Source: Oceanipulchritudo coccoides | Lineage (GTDB): Bacteria; Verrucomicrobiota; Verrucomicrobiia; Opitutales; Oceanipulchritudinaceae | NCBI RefSeq assembly: GCF_010500615.1 | Contig: NZ_JAAGNX010000003.1 | Coordinates: forward strand, 310,001 to 374,000 | DNA: 64,000 bases | Direction of reading: 5' to 3' | Shown: positions 16,731 to 25,321 of the stretch, in pieces | How positions within the stretch are numbered: the stretch's first letter is position 1 | Layout: every line of letters begins with the position of its first letter | Translations under genes and position numbers: made by a program | Notes under the pieces: generated by a model | Told to the model about the DNA's origin: nothing | The model's database searches: none | The model's input: the letters and a program-made list of their open reading frames with translations, nothing else

Positions 16731-17938
16731 TCCTCCGCAGGCACAGTCCGAACCGGCCGGAAACCGACATAATTGTATTGGGGATTCGGCGAAGGATTCG
16801 GGATATTGAAGAACCGCATGGCTGATCGGGAAAATTCGGCACCAACATTCCATGAACCTCCGCGCATGACACGCTGATTAAAAGTACTGGAAGGGGCGCC
16901 AAGAGGATCCGTGACAGATCCACTTCCCAAATCTCCATCATACCAATCCCAACACCACTCAAACAGATTCCCCGACATATCAAACAATTTCCAGGCATTG
17001 GGCACCTTACCTGTGACGGGCTGCGTGGTCCCGCTACTGTTGCCATTATACCATCCGATTAGATCAAGATTCGGGTCAACTGGTGAAGATCCTGTCTCGG
17101 AAATTTCCCCATTATAAAAGGCAGTACTCGTACCTGCACGACAAGCATACTCCCATTCGGCTTCAGTCGGAAGACGATAGCCATCCGCATTGAAATTGCA
17201 TATGGGGATGTTTGATCCGGTTCGGAACACAACTCCGCCCACGGTGTAGCAGGGTGTTAATCCCTCACGCTCGCTTTTGGCGTTCAACCATTTCAATACA
17301 GAAAACCAATCCACTTCTGCAACCGGGTGAGTGCCCGATGCGTCACCGCCCACTCCATTCGTTCCGACCGACAAACCAGTGTAGCTATTGGCAAGAGCCC
17401 AGTCGCGGACTTCATTCCACTGGTCCCAGGTCACCTCAGTCTGTTGCATATAGAAATTTCTCGTCAGCGTGACTTCGTGCTGGGTCTCATTCGGCACAAC
17501 CGGCTCGCGGCCAAGTTCGGTCACCGGGCTCCCCATTGTGAAAGTGCCTGCAGGAATCAGGGAGTAGCCAATGGTTTTAAGCCGGAAGAACTGTTTATCC
17601 GTTATTGTAAACGTCCCCGGGGTATCAGCCTGCCATCCTGAAAGGTCCGTGCTGCTCTCGAGGTTAACCTCCAGAGCGCCTCCAGACGCGGGAAAATCGA
17701 ACTTGATCGGATTGCTGGAAACGGAGGCTCCGCCAGCAGTGGGCTCAATAACTGCCCGGACGTACGCCTGGGTGGCAGATACCGATTGAAGGAACGGGGT
17801 CACTGGGACCCAGCTTGAACCATCTGAACTGAGCTCAAGGGAAACATCCCAATCCGAAGCCTGAAGGCCTATGGACAGGAATGAGAAGACAGAAAGAACA
17901 GTAACAACAGCGAATTTTGAAGACAGGAACGATTTCAT
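16727..17938 (-). CDS. Exported FGE-fold (SUMF1-like) protein without active-site cysteines
   Basis: The 403-residue product has a signal peptide (MKSFLSSKFAVVTVLSVFSF, cut near GLQA) and an N-terminal beta region of about 115 residues containing an SSTDLSGW motif seen in other exported proteins here. The FGE-sulfatase fold follows: IPAGTFTMGSP, QQTEVTWDQW, YRLPTEAEWEYACRAGT, SGNLFEWCWDW, VMRGGSWN and GFRPV. True formylglycine-generating enzymes carry a cysteine pair just after the GGS motif; here that stretch reads GGSWNVGAEFSRSAMRFF with no cysteine. It is therefore probably a ligand-binding or other FGE-fold protein, not a sulfatase activator. The gene is convergent with the type III PKS. 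Confidence 0.88.
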   Translation of the reverse strand: MKSFLSSKFAVVTVLSVFSFLSIGLQASDWDVSLELSSDGSSWVPVTPFLQSVSATQAYVRAVIEPTAGGASVSSNPIKFDFPASGGALEVNLESSTDLSGWQADTPGTFTITDKQFFRLKTIGYSLIPAGTFTMGSPVTELGREPVVPNETQHEVTLTRNFYMQQTEVTWDQWNEVRDWALANSYTGLSVGTNGVGGDASGTHPVAEVDWFSVLKWLNAKSEREGLTPCYTVGGVVFRTGSNIPICNFNADGYRLPTEAEWEYACRAGTSTAFYNGEISETGSSPVDPNLDLIGWYNGNSSGTTQPVTGKVPNAWKLFDMSGNLFEWCWDWYDGDLGSGSVTDPLGAPSSTFNQRVMRGGSWNVGAEFSRSAMRFFNIPNPSPNPQYNYVGFRPVRTVPAED

Positions 17939-18056
17939 AAGTATATGGGTGGTATGGTATTTATGGCGAGATGTAAAGAGAATACCCTAAAATTCGACAA
18001 TGCGGATTTGCGCCTCCAGCGTTGCCAATTGAGGCAAAAGTCCTAAACCATTCGCC

Positions 18057-18698
18057 ATGAACATTAAAATCGTTTTTCCACTGCTTCTCTCCACCCTCGT
18101 GTTTGTCGGCTGCCAGTCCGCTTATTACAAGACGATGGAGAAATTCGGCGTTGAGAAGCGGGACATTCTTGTTGACCGCGTGGAGGAAGGCCGGGATGCC
18201 CAGCAGGAAACCAAGGAAGAGTTCACGGATGCCCTTGAGCAGTTTACCGCGCTGGTAAACTTCGAAGGTGGAGAACTGGAGGAAGTCTACGATTCACTCA
18301 GGAAAAAATTCGAGAGTAGCGAAGCGGCAGCCGCCAATGTGAGGGAGGGCATCCGGAGCATTGAATCGGTCAGCCAGGATCTCTTCCGTGAGTGGGAATC
18401 CGAGATTGAGGAATACACCAGTGATCAACTCCGTCGTAAAAGCCGTGAGGCCCTCATCCTCACACGCGAAAGCTACGCCGTCATGATGCAGAAAATGCGT
18501 GCTGCGGAAGCCAGCATGTATCCTGTTCTGGATTTGTTCCGCGACCAGGTCCTCTTCTTGAAACATAACCTCAATGCACGGGCCATTGCCTCCCTCGATA
18601 CCGAAGCCGGAGCCATTGCCTCCGAGGTTAAGAAACTTGTTGCCGAAATGGAGGCTTCCATTGCCGAGGCTGATGCCTTTATCGCTTCCATGCGGTAG
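18057..18698 (+). CDS. DUF2959 family lipoprotein
   Basis: The 213-residue product has a lipoprotein signal with a VFVGC lipobox (Cys19). The rest is strongly helical and charged, with long coiled-coil-like stretches, and matches the DUF2959 pattern known mainly from Gammaproteobacteria (KFGVEKRDILVDRVEEGRDA, FLKHNLNARAIASL, MEASIAEADAF). The function of the family is unknown. It is the first gene of a run with UUP1, an ATP-grasp ligase and a TPR lipoprotein; UUP1 begins 6 bases downstream. The high conservation to distant bacteria suggests a defined role at the inner or outer membrane. Confidence 0.9.
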   Translation: MNIKIVFPLLLSTLVFVGCQSAYYKTMEKFGVEKRDILVDRVEEGRDAQQETKEEFTDALEQFTALVNFEGGELEEVYDSLRKKFESSEAAAANVREGIRSIESVSQDLFREWESEIEEYTSDQLRRKSREALILTRESYAVMMQKMRAAEASMYPVLDLFRDQVLFLKHNLNARAIASLDTEAGAIASEVKKLVAEMEASIAEADAFIASMR

Positions 18699-18704
18699 CT
18701 CATT

Positions 18705-20306
18705 GTGATCCATCCGACAAAGTTTTTTCGCCAGTTCGGAATCCGGGAATTGGTGCTCGCCCTTGGGCTGACTGTATTTGCCCTGGGATTAGTCTTCTAT
18801 AAAGTCTACGTTCTCGGTTATCGGGTCGTGGAGATTGATCCTGAACCAGGTTACAAGGTTTCCCTTACTGTTGACCTTTATGCCTCCAACCAGGACGTAC
18901 GGATTTCCACCTTTCTGCCGCTACAAACGCCACGACAGCAAGTCCGTGATGAAATGGAATCCTCCGAGGCATTTGAATTTGCCATCACCCCGGAGCGGGA
19001 GGCTATCTGGCATGCAAGGGCTGCCAATGGACAGTATCAGATCCGTTACAGCTTTTTTGTACAAACCAAGGAAAGTGTCTTTGATCTGCCGACAGGAATT
19101 CTGAGCCGACCTCGCCCGGATCCATTGCTGGAGGAATTCCTTGCCGAGACCAACTCAATCCAATGCAAGGAGGATGATGTTGTGGCAAAAGCTTGGGAGC
19201 TCATGCCGATTGGCATTACGGTCAAGGAAGGCATGCGTAACCTCTTTGACTTTGTCTATCGCGAAGTGGATTACAAACAGGTCCGCGGGCCTACCGATGC
19301 CCTGACGGCCTTCCGCCTGAAAGAGGCTTCCTGTAATGGAAAAAACCGGCTACTGATCGCACTCTGCCGGGCGAGAGGTATCCCTGCACGATTTGCCAAG
19401 GGATTGATCCTTGAAAACAGCAACAAACGCACCACCCATGCCTGGTCTGAAGTGTATCTTGGTGGACAATGGATCCCGTTTTGCCCGACAAATGGATACT
19501 TCTCCAGGATACCCGTGCATTATCTTGAATTGGCCAAGGACGACCGTGCCCTTTTCCGCCACTCCCGTTCAATCGGGTTTGACTGGGAATTTGTCGTGAC
19601 TCCTCAAGTACAAGCGCTTGAGGAGGCTGTGCAGGCCAACGCGAACAACCCCTTGAACTTTCTCAACTACTGGGTTTCACTGAAAAACAGCGATGTATCG
19701 ATCCGATTAATCATGGTCATCCTGCTTATTCCGATCGCGGCCTCCGTCGTCAGCATTTCGCGGTCCATGATCGGCCTGCAAACCTTCGGAACATTCATGC
19801 CGTCGCTAATTGCCGTCTCATTTCTACAGACTGGCTTCTTCACAGGGTCCCTTCTCTTTATGGGGATCATGATCCTGACCAGCATGATCAACCTGCTTCT
19901 CTTTCGCCTGCGCATCCTGCATCTACCAAGGCTTGTCATCATTCTGACAATTGTGGTCATGGCCATCATGGCGGTTTCGGTACTCTCCGTTAATCTGGGT
20001 ATTCCCGGCTCGGCCGGCGTCAGTCTCTTCCCTATCGCCATCCTTTCTTTGACCAGCGAACGCTTTACCAGGACGATTGATGAGCATGGATGGAAGGAAG
20101 CCGGAGTGCGGACTGCCCTCACCTACATCGTATCAGCAGCGTGTTATCTGGTTATCGCGCAGCGTGATCTTCAACTTCTCGTGGCTGCTTTTCCTGAACT
20201 TCTTCTCATCAATATTGCACTGAACCTCGCCTTGGGTTCATGGCACGGTCTGCGCCTCATGGAATACCTGCGCTTCAAGCATTTACTTGGACCTGCAAAA
20301 TCATGA
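18705..20306 (+). CDS. UUP1-like membrane protein: transglutaminase-like domain fused to 7 TM helices
   Basis: This is 533 residues from GTG 18705, six bases after DUF2959. A TM anchor (about 14-38) is followed by a periplasmic region (about 40-290) with a transglutaminase-like core and then about seven hydrophobic helices (about 335-530). The family is annotated as an inactive transglutaminase fused to 7 TM. Here the candidate nucleophile Cys210 (EASCNGKN) and His245 (THAWSEVY) are kept, but the usual Asp of the DPT motif is Cys260 (PFCPTNG). The ATP-grasp ligase start overlaps its stop (ATGA). The pairing of this family with a RimK-like ligase is conserved across phyla, suggesting a peptide-bond-forming or peptide-handling system at the membrane; the substrate is unknown. 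Confidence 0.9.
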   Translation: MIHPTKFFRQFGIRELVLALGLTVFALGLVFYKVYVLGYRVVEIDPEPGYKVSLTVDLYASNQDVRISTFLPLQTPRQQVRDEMESSEAFEFAITPEREAIWHARAANGQYQIRYSFFVQTKESVFDLPTGILSRPRPDPLLEEFLAETNSIQCKEDDVVAKAWELMPIGITVKEGMRNLFDFVYREVDYKQVRGPTDALTAFRLKEASCNGKNRLLIALCRARGIPARFAKGLILENSNKRTTHAWSEVYLGGQWIPFCPTNGYFSRIPVHYLELAKDDRALFRHSRSIGFDWEFVVTPQVQALEEAVQANANNPLNFLNYWVSLKNSDVSIRLIMVILLIPIAASVVSISRSMIGLQTFGTFMPSLIAVSFLQTGFFTGSLLFMGIMILTSMINLLLFRLRILHLPRLVIILTIVVMAIMAVSVLSVNLGIPGSAGVSLFPIAILSLTSERFTRTIDEHGWKEAGVRTALTYIVSAACYLVIAQRDLQLLVAAFPELLLINIALNLALGSWHGLRLMEYLRFKHLLGPAKS

Positions 20307-21184
20307 AGTCGAACAGCCTTACCAAATTGGTACGCGAGTCCCTCGACCGCGGCGTCGTCGGTATGAATTTCAGGAACCGGCATCTTGTCGATCGCCTGAA
20401 CCCGCGTGCGGAAATTTCCGTGGCCCGGGACAAGTCTGCGACAAAAGACCGACTGATTCCTCTCGGAATTCCCACAGCCCGTACAATTGCATTGATCAAG
20501 CACTCGAAGGAAATTCCCGGCGTTCTGGAAATGCTTTCCAGTCTCCGGGGAGGCTTTGTTGTTAAGCCATCCAAATCCGCCCAGGGAAGAGGGATCCTTC
20601 TCTGCCGCTCCCTGAATGAGGATACCCTGACTAAAACAAGCGGTGAACAACTGGATTGGCGGGATCTCATTTTTCATTTTCACCGAATTCTGCATGGGGA
20701 ATACTCTTTCGGGCGGCCTGATGACATGATCCTTATTGAAGAGCTCCTCGAGACCGATAGTGACTGGATCATGCCGGACTTGCCGGGGGCTCCTGATTTG
20801 CGCATCAAGGTGTGCCAGGGAAAGGTCATGATGGGGATGGTGCGCCTCCCGACAAGCGCTTCGGACGGTCGGGCAAACCTTCACTGCGGAGCCGCAGGGA
20901 CTGGAATTGACCTTGATAAGGGAATTACCACCGGTGGCATTCTTGACAACCGCCCGTGTGACTTTCATCCGGATAACGGACTCCCTCTTGCAGGACATGT
21001 TATTGCAGATTTTCCGCAGTGCATCGAGTTGGCCCAGCGCTGTGCCAGCGCATTCAAGCTTGGTTACATCGGCATTGATCTCATGCGGGACAAGCGCTAT
21101 GGACCGGTTGTCCTGGAGGTGAATGCGCGTCCCGGGCTGGCCCTGCAGACGGCCAACCGCAAGGGTTTTCTAAACGATTTGTAG
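20303..21184 (+). CDS. RimK-like ATP-grasp alpha-L-glutamate ligase homologue
   Basis: This encodes 293 residues from ATG 20303, which overlaps the UUP1 stop by four bases; the frame is open further upstream but the coupled start fits family length. ATP-grasp signatures are visible: GGFVVKPSKSAQGRGI (ATP-binding loop), ILIEELLE (hinge), APDLRIKVCQG and the metal-binding EVNARPGLALQ near the C-terminus. It belongs to the alpha-L-glutamate ligase homologue family related to RimK, which adds glutamate to protein or peptide termini using ATP. No signal peptide is seen, so it should act in the cytoplasm. Its partner is the 7-TM transglutaminase-like protein. The exact acceptor and amino acid are unknown. 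Confidence 0.9.
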   Translation: MKSNSLTKLVRESLDRGVVGMNFRNRHLVDRLNPRAEISVARDKSATKDRLIPLGIPTARTIALIKHSKEIPGVLEMLSSLRGGFVVKPSKSAQGRGILLCRSLNEDTLTKTSGEQLDWRDLIFHFHRILHGEYSFGRPDDMILIEELLETDSDWIMPDLPGAPDLRIKVCQGKVMMGMVRLPTSASDGRANLHCGAAGTGIDLDKGITTGGILDNRPCDFHPDNGLPLAGHVIADFPQCIELAQRCASAFKLGYIGIDLMRDKRYGPVVLEVNARPGLALQTANRKGFLNDL

Positions 21185-21193
21185 TGAACTTCC

Positions 21194-22225
21194 ATGACGC
21201 GACAACGACTTCCCATTAATCTGATTCTTGCCTGCTTAATTGTTCTTCCTTGTTTATTTGGATGCGGCAAACGGCCTGAACAAAACCGCTTCACGACACC
21301 AGAGCGGGACGTGTCGGCTCCCCTTGGCCTTTCAGAAAACCTGGAACGGACCCACGCCGACTATTCGCTCGCCAAGGAAGCCATGGAAGAGGAGGACTGG
21401 GATATTGCGGCATCGTTGCTAGCGCTGCTCCTCGAGGGCTCCGAACCGGAGGCGGCCTTTGCAAACGACCTGGGATACGTCGAAATGCGGAGGGGCCGTC
21501 CTGAACAAGCCCTGGAGGCGTTGGAAAAGTCCATTTATCTGGATCCGGATTACGAGCGGGCCTATTTCAACAGGGGAATGGCCCTGTCAAAGTTGGACCG
21601 AAACAGCGAAGCAATCGAGGCTTACCAGAAGGCAGTTCAACTGAACGATTTCTATTACGAGGCCTGGTATAATCTCGGTCTCCTGCTCTACAAGGAAAAC
21701 AACCTGAAAGCCGCAAAGGCTTCATTCCTTCAAATCACTGAACGGACACGCTCAAGTCGGTTCAACAGGGCCTACTACCAGCTGGGATTGATTGCTGCCG
21801 ACAAAGGGGATGATTCAGAGGCTGTCCGCTACTACAACGAGAGCCTTCTGCTGAACCCGTCTCATATTCCTTCCTACATCAACAAGGCCACTGCCCTGCT
21901 GCGCCTGGGGCAGGCGGAAAAGGCAGAGGACCTTCTACGAAAGGCGGCCGCCCTGGAACCCGATAACGCCCGCATCCACTACAATCTTGGTCTGGTCCTG
22001 AGACGTTTGGAAAAATTCCAGGAAGCGAAGGAAGCCTACCAGCAGTCTGTCACGCTGAGACCCGGATCAAAGAGGGCATGGCTCAATCTCGGATTTGTTA
22101 ATGCCTTTTTGGGAGAGCCGGAAAATGCATCCGCTGCCTTCAAACGGGCTCTTGAAATAGATCCGGAATACAATAATGCACGGAGCGCTCTCAACAAACT
22201 CGAGGCCGGACTCATCCAGCCCTGA
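21194..22225 (+). CDS. TPR-repeat lipoprotein
   Basis: The 343-residue product carries a lipoprotein signal (LPCLFGC, Cys25), so it is probably lipid-anchored. From about residue 55 to the end it is built of roughly eight tetratricopeptide repeats with the usual A/Y/F spacing (for example PEQALEALEKSIYLDPDY, AWYNLGLLLYKENNLKAAKA, IHYNLGLVLRRLEKFQEAKE). TPR domains are protein-protein scaffolds. It follows the ATP-grasp gene by 9 bases and is probably the last gene of the DUF2959-UUP1-ligase operon, where it may assemble the membrane complex. It is convergent with the DoxX gene 15 bases away. Confidence 0.88.
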   Translation: MTRQRLPINLILACLIVLPCLFGCGKRPEQNRFTTPERDVSAPLGLSENLERTHADYSLAKEAMEEEDWDIAASLLALLLEGSEPEAAFANDLGYVEMRRGRPEQALEALEKSIYLDPDYERAYFNRGMALSKLDRNSEAIEAYQKAVQLNDFYYEAWYNLGLLLYKENNLKAAKASFLQITERTRSSRFNRAYYQLGLIAADKGDDSEAVRYYNESLLLNPSHIPSYINKATALLRLGQAEKAEDLLRKAAALEPDNARIHYNLGLVLRRLEKFQEAKEAYQQSVTLRPGSKRAWLNLGFVNAFLGEPENASAAFKRALEIDPEYNNARSALNKLEAGLIQP

Positions 22226-22240
22226 TCACTGGCGATTTCC

Positions 22241-22621
22241 TTATTTTGGCAAAAGCAGTGAATCAAACTTGGGCTTGTAGATAAAAAGCAAGTACACATT
22301 AATTCCTGCCAGAACGTAGGCGGGAACCCCGCCAGCGGGAGCAAGGGCAAGATGGAAAAGGACAATGTTCACGCTTATCGGCATCAGGATAACCAACCCG
22401 AGGGCACTGAACATCCTTGAGAGTATCAAGGCGCCGGCAACAATCTCCGTGACGGCAATAAGTGGGAACATGTAACCTGTTTCCATCAGTGCGCCCATGA
22501 AGGCGCCTGCCGCAGGAGGAAGCTCAGGGGGTGGCATGAATCCGATGAACTTGTTCAGCCCGAAGACGACAAAAGCGAGCCCGAGCAGTAATTGTAGACC
22601 TGTGTTGAATTTTGTTATCAT
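22241..22621 (-). CDS. DoxX-like small membrane protein
   Basis: The 126-residue product has four hydrophobic segments. It fits the DoxX/DoxD-like pattern: an LGLAFVVFGLNKFIGFMP opening, MFPLIAVTEIVAGALIL in helix two, and a last helix near VLAGINVYLLFIY. Family members are inner-membrane proteins of uncertain function, in some cases linked to redox or thiol metabolism. It is a monocistronic gene convergent with the TPR lipoprotein and divergent from the sulfotransferase-like gene. Confidence 0.85.
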   Translation of the reverse strand: MITKFNTGLQLLLGLAFVVFGLNKFIGFMPPPELPPAAGAFMGALMETGYMFPLIAVTEIVAGALILSRMFSALGLVILMPISVNIVLFHLALAPAGGVPAYVLAGINVYLLFIYKPKFDSLLLPK

Positions 22622-22769
22622 AATATACGCTTCTAGGAGTCGTTGGTTGTAAATTTATTCCTAAAACAATTCGAAGCTTCCTCCTCATCTGTAAAAACAG
22701 CCCCATTTCCGCGCCTCGCGGGAACAGTGATTGACCCGCAAAATTTAATGCTCCTAATCCGCATCAAGG

Positions 22770-23945
22770 ATGAGAGACGCGTTATTGCTGAGTTTGCAGA
22801 TGCATTTTAGCTGGTTCATGGAGGCCTTCAGCTCGCGTGGGCGCCTACTTGGGCCAATCGGATTTCGCCGGATCATTTTGCTGTTGTTTGTCTTTCCCAT
22901 GTACTTGGTTCTACAAGCCACTCACTGGTTTTGCTTCCTTCTCGATGAACTGTTTTTCCGGAACTACCGGAAAGTTCATATCAAGGAGCCCCTTTTCATT
23001 TCCGGTATTCCTTCAAGTGGATCATTGTTTGTACATCGGACTATCGCACGCGATACGGGCCAATTCACAACTTTCAAGCGCTGGGAGGCGATCCTCGCCC
23101 CTTCGATCGTCGAGAGGCGTCTCATTCGTGGCATCTCAAAAATCGACAGGTTGTTAGGCGCTCCCATTCACCGCGTCTTGAATTTTCTATTGAGAAAAAC
23201 GGTAGGCCCGGCAGCTGCCCTCAATGAGGAAGGACTTTACGCTCCGGCTGAGGATTCCCTTTGCATGATTCCAGCAAGTGGATTTTTTCTCATGATGACC
23301 GCCTTTCCCGCCAGCTCCAGCCTCTGGCAGCTTGGCCGCTTTCAGGAAATTCCAGATAATCATCGTCAAACCCTGGTCCGGTTCTACAGGCGCTGCATGC
23401 AAAAACACCTGCACGAGGTTCCCGGAGGGGCCAGGCTTCTATCCCGTAATCCTGCCTTTTCCTCATGGATTCCAGACCTCCGGTTCCTTTTTCCCGACGC
23501 CCGCTATCTTGTCTGCGTCCGTGAACCACGTGCCGCCCTGACTTCCAGTCTTGAAAGTCTCCGGCCCGGCTTGGCCTTCTGCGGGACTCTGGCCGCATCC
23601 GATATCGTGTCACTTGAATACCAGACTGCCCTCGCCCATTCTTACCGCATCTTATTGGAGGAAAAAGGCAGTTTCCTTGTCGATCATATGGCGGTTATCG
23701 ATCATAAGGATCTTCTGGAGGACGCCAAAGCGCATTTGCCCAGGCTGATGAGGCAACTTACCATACCACTCAGCGACAGCTTGATCCATGCAATTGATAA
23801 TGCGAACGCCAAGGCAGGCATGCGACACACCATCCAATCCGGAGCACCGCTGGCCTGGAAGTCCGGGCCAGTTGAATTTGGCTCCTTGGTTACGGGCATT
23901 TATAAGGAACTCTTGGAACGCCCCCATATGTCCGCTTCCCGATAG
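22770..23945 (+). CDS. Sulfotransferase-family protein (P-loop)
   Basis: The 391-residue product has a hydrophobic stretch at about residues 30-55 (GFRRIILLLFVFPMYLVLQA), suggesting membrane association. A PAPS-binding-like P-loop variant follows (ISGIPSSGSLFVHRTIAR, about 77-94). The 3'-phosphate-binding segment is recognisable as RYLVCVREPRAALTSSLES. These match the Sulfotransfer_3 family, which moves sulfonate from PAPS to carbohydrates, lipids or peptides. The substrate is unknown. An AAGG lies just before the ATG. The metal permease follows 48 bases downstream. It may donate sulfate to a surface glycan, but nothing nearby confirms this. Confidence 0.8.
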   Translation: MRDALLLSLQMHFSWFMEAFSSRGRLLGPIGFRRIILLLFVFPMYLVLQATHWFCFLLDELFFRNYRKVHIKEPLFISGIPSSGSLFVHRTIARDTGQFTTFKRWEAILAPSIVERRLIRGISKIDRLLGAPIHRVLNFLLRKTVGPAAALNEEGLYAPAEDSLCMIPASGFFLMMTAFPASSSLWQLGRFQEIPDNHRQTLVRFYRRCMQKHLHEVPGGARLLSRNPAFSSWIPDLRFLFPDARYLVCVREPRAALTSSLESLRPGLAFCGTLAASDIVSLEYQTALAHSYRILLEEKGSFLVDHMAVIDHKDLLEDAKAHLPRLMRQLTIPLSDSLIHAIDNANAKAGMRHTIQSGAPLAWKSGPVEFGSLVTGIYKELLERPHMSASR

Positions 23946-23993
23946 ACTGACTGGCATCCTTGACCCGTACTGGAAGCGGGGCATTATTTCAGT

Positions 23994-25115
23994 ATGGACT
24001 TTGTCTCCCTGATAATCCGCTACCTCAAGGAAACGTGGTGGCTGACCTCTGAAATGGCCCCATATCTGGTCCTTGGCTTTGTCATTGCGGGCGTCCTTCG
24101 CGCTTTCTTCACAGAGGAATGGGTGCGCCGCCACTTGGGACAAAAGGGGCTCTATCAGATTGTAAAGGCTGTCATTATCGGGATTCCCCTCCCGCTCTGC
24201 TCATGTGGAGTCATCCCTGTCGCGGCCAGTATTCGCCGCCAAGGTGGTTCCCGCGGTGCTGTGGCTGCCTTCACGGCCGCCACACCACAAACGGGCGTGG
24301 ATGCCATAGCCGCGACTGTGGGCATGCTGGGCTGGGTCTTTGCGATCGTGCGCGTGATTATTGCCTTCATCAACGGAATCGTGGCGGGACTTGTTGTTGA
24401 AAAGTGGGGCGATGGAAACAAGGCCATAACGGCAACGGAAGAAGAAGATTGCTGTGATTCCAGCGAGGAATCGTGTTGTGCAAGCACAACGGAAACATCT
24501 TGCTGCTGTGAGTCCGAGACTGAATCCTGCTGCTCCGGATCCGAAGATCCTCAACCGGAGGAAAACAGGCTGGCCTTCCTCCTTTCCGGACTGAAATTCG
24601 GACTGGTTACCCTGCCCCGGGATCTTTTCGGTGCCCTTGTTGTCGGGTTACTCCTCGCCGGGGCCATTTCCACATTCATACCACAGGATTTCTTCAGTAA
24701 CATTCCCGGAGGCCAATTTGGGGTTTACCTGGGAATGACACTGATCTCCCTGCCTTTGTACATTTGCTCTACGGGATCCATTCCAATGGCCTTTACTTTC
24801 CTGCAGAGCGGGCTCAGCCCGGGTGCTGTACTCATTTTCCTCATTGCCGGGCCAGCAAGCAACGCGGCAACGGTCACTTCGCTGTGGAAGATTATAGGCG
24901 GACGGGCCACCGTGGGCTACATCCTTTCAATTATCGCAACGTGCTGGGTTGCCGCCATCACTCTCGATTTCAGTGGGCTCTCCCTGATGGTTACGCAGGC
25001 TGTGCACCATCACGATATGGGCGTCAACCTCTTCCAGCAGTTGATGGGTGGCCTCTTGGTTGCCATCCTTGTCTTCAGCCGCCTTGGCCAATCCCGCATA
25101 ACAAGAAGCCTGTGA
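23994..25115 (+). CDS. SO_0444-family metal efflux permease with Cys-rich loop
   Basis: The 373-residue membrane protein has two bundles of hydrophobic helices (about 15-130 and 200-370) separated by a soluble loop. The first bundle carries the family signature GIPLPLCSCGVIPVAASIRR, and the second repeats it as SLPLYICSTGSIPMAF, typical of the DUF318/ArsP-related permeases and of the SO_0444 Cu/Zn efflux group. The loop (about residues 145-185) is extremely rich in Cys in CC and CCC clusters alternating with acidic residues, a plausible soft-metal sensor or chaperone site. A HHHD run lies near residue 340. Role inferred: export of copper, zinc or a similar metal. Confidence 0.88.
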   Translation: MDFVSLIIRYLKETWWLTSEMAPYLVLGFVIAGVLRAFFTEEWVRRHLGQKGLYQIVKAVIIGIPLPLCSCGVIPVAASIRRQGGSRGAVAAFTAATPQTGVDAIAATVGMLGWVFAIVRVIIAFINGIVAGLVVEKWGDGNKAITATEEEDCCDSSEESCCASTTETSCCCESETESCCSGSEDPQPEENRLAFLLSGLKFGLVTLPRDLFGALVVGLLLAGAISTFIPQDFFSNIPGGQFGVYLGMTLISLPLYICSTGSIPMAFTFLQSGLSPGAVLIFLIAGPASNAATVTSLWKIIGGRATVGYILSIIATCWVAAITLDFSGLSLMVTQAVHHHDMGVNLFQQLMGGLLVAILVFSRLGQSRITRSL

Positions 25116-25321
25116 AGGCTCTCACCCCTTGCACAGGCTCCTGTTCTATCGAACTCTCAACTACTCCTAACCAAAACAATAAAATCAACAAACTTTGTAA
25201 TTGGATTATACAGGATTAGCCGTGTGCATACTATCGGGAATATACCTGATATACCCGGGCAATTTACCCGAGAGGCTTGAGGCCCTTTAAGGTTCGGCCC
25301 CAACAAGTTTGGACTGCCTGC
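25116..25321. other. Intergenic region between convergent permease and kinase genes
   Basis: I see no gene in this 206-base gap. It is AT-rich in the middle and contains an imperfect inverted repeat (CGGGAATATA / TATACCCG) near 25230-25252. No clear terminator with a U-run is visible for either convergent gene. Confidence 0.4.

Noticed and set aside
25230-25252. Imperfect inverted repeat as a terminator between convergent genes
   Set aside because: The arms have a mismatch and there is no U-run on either strand.
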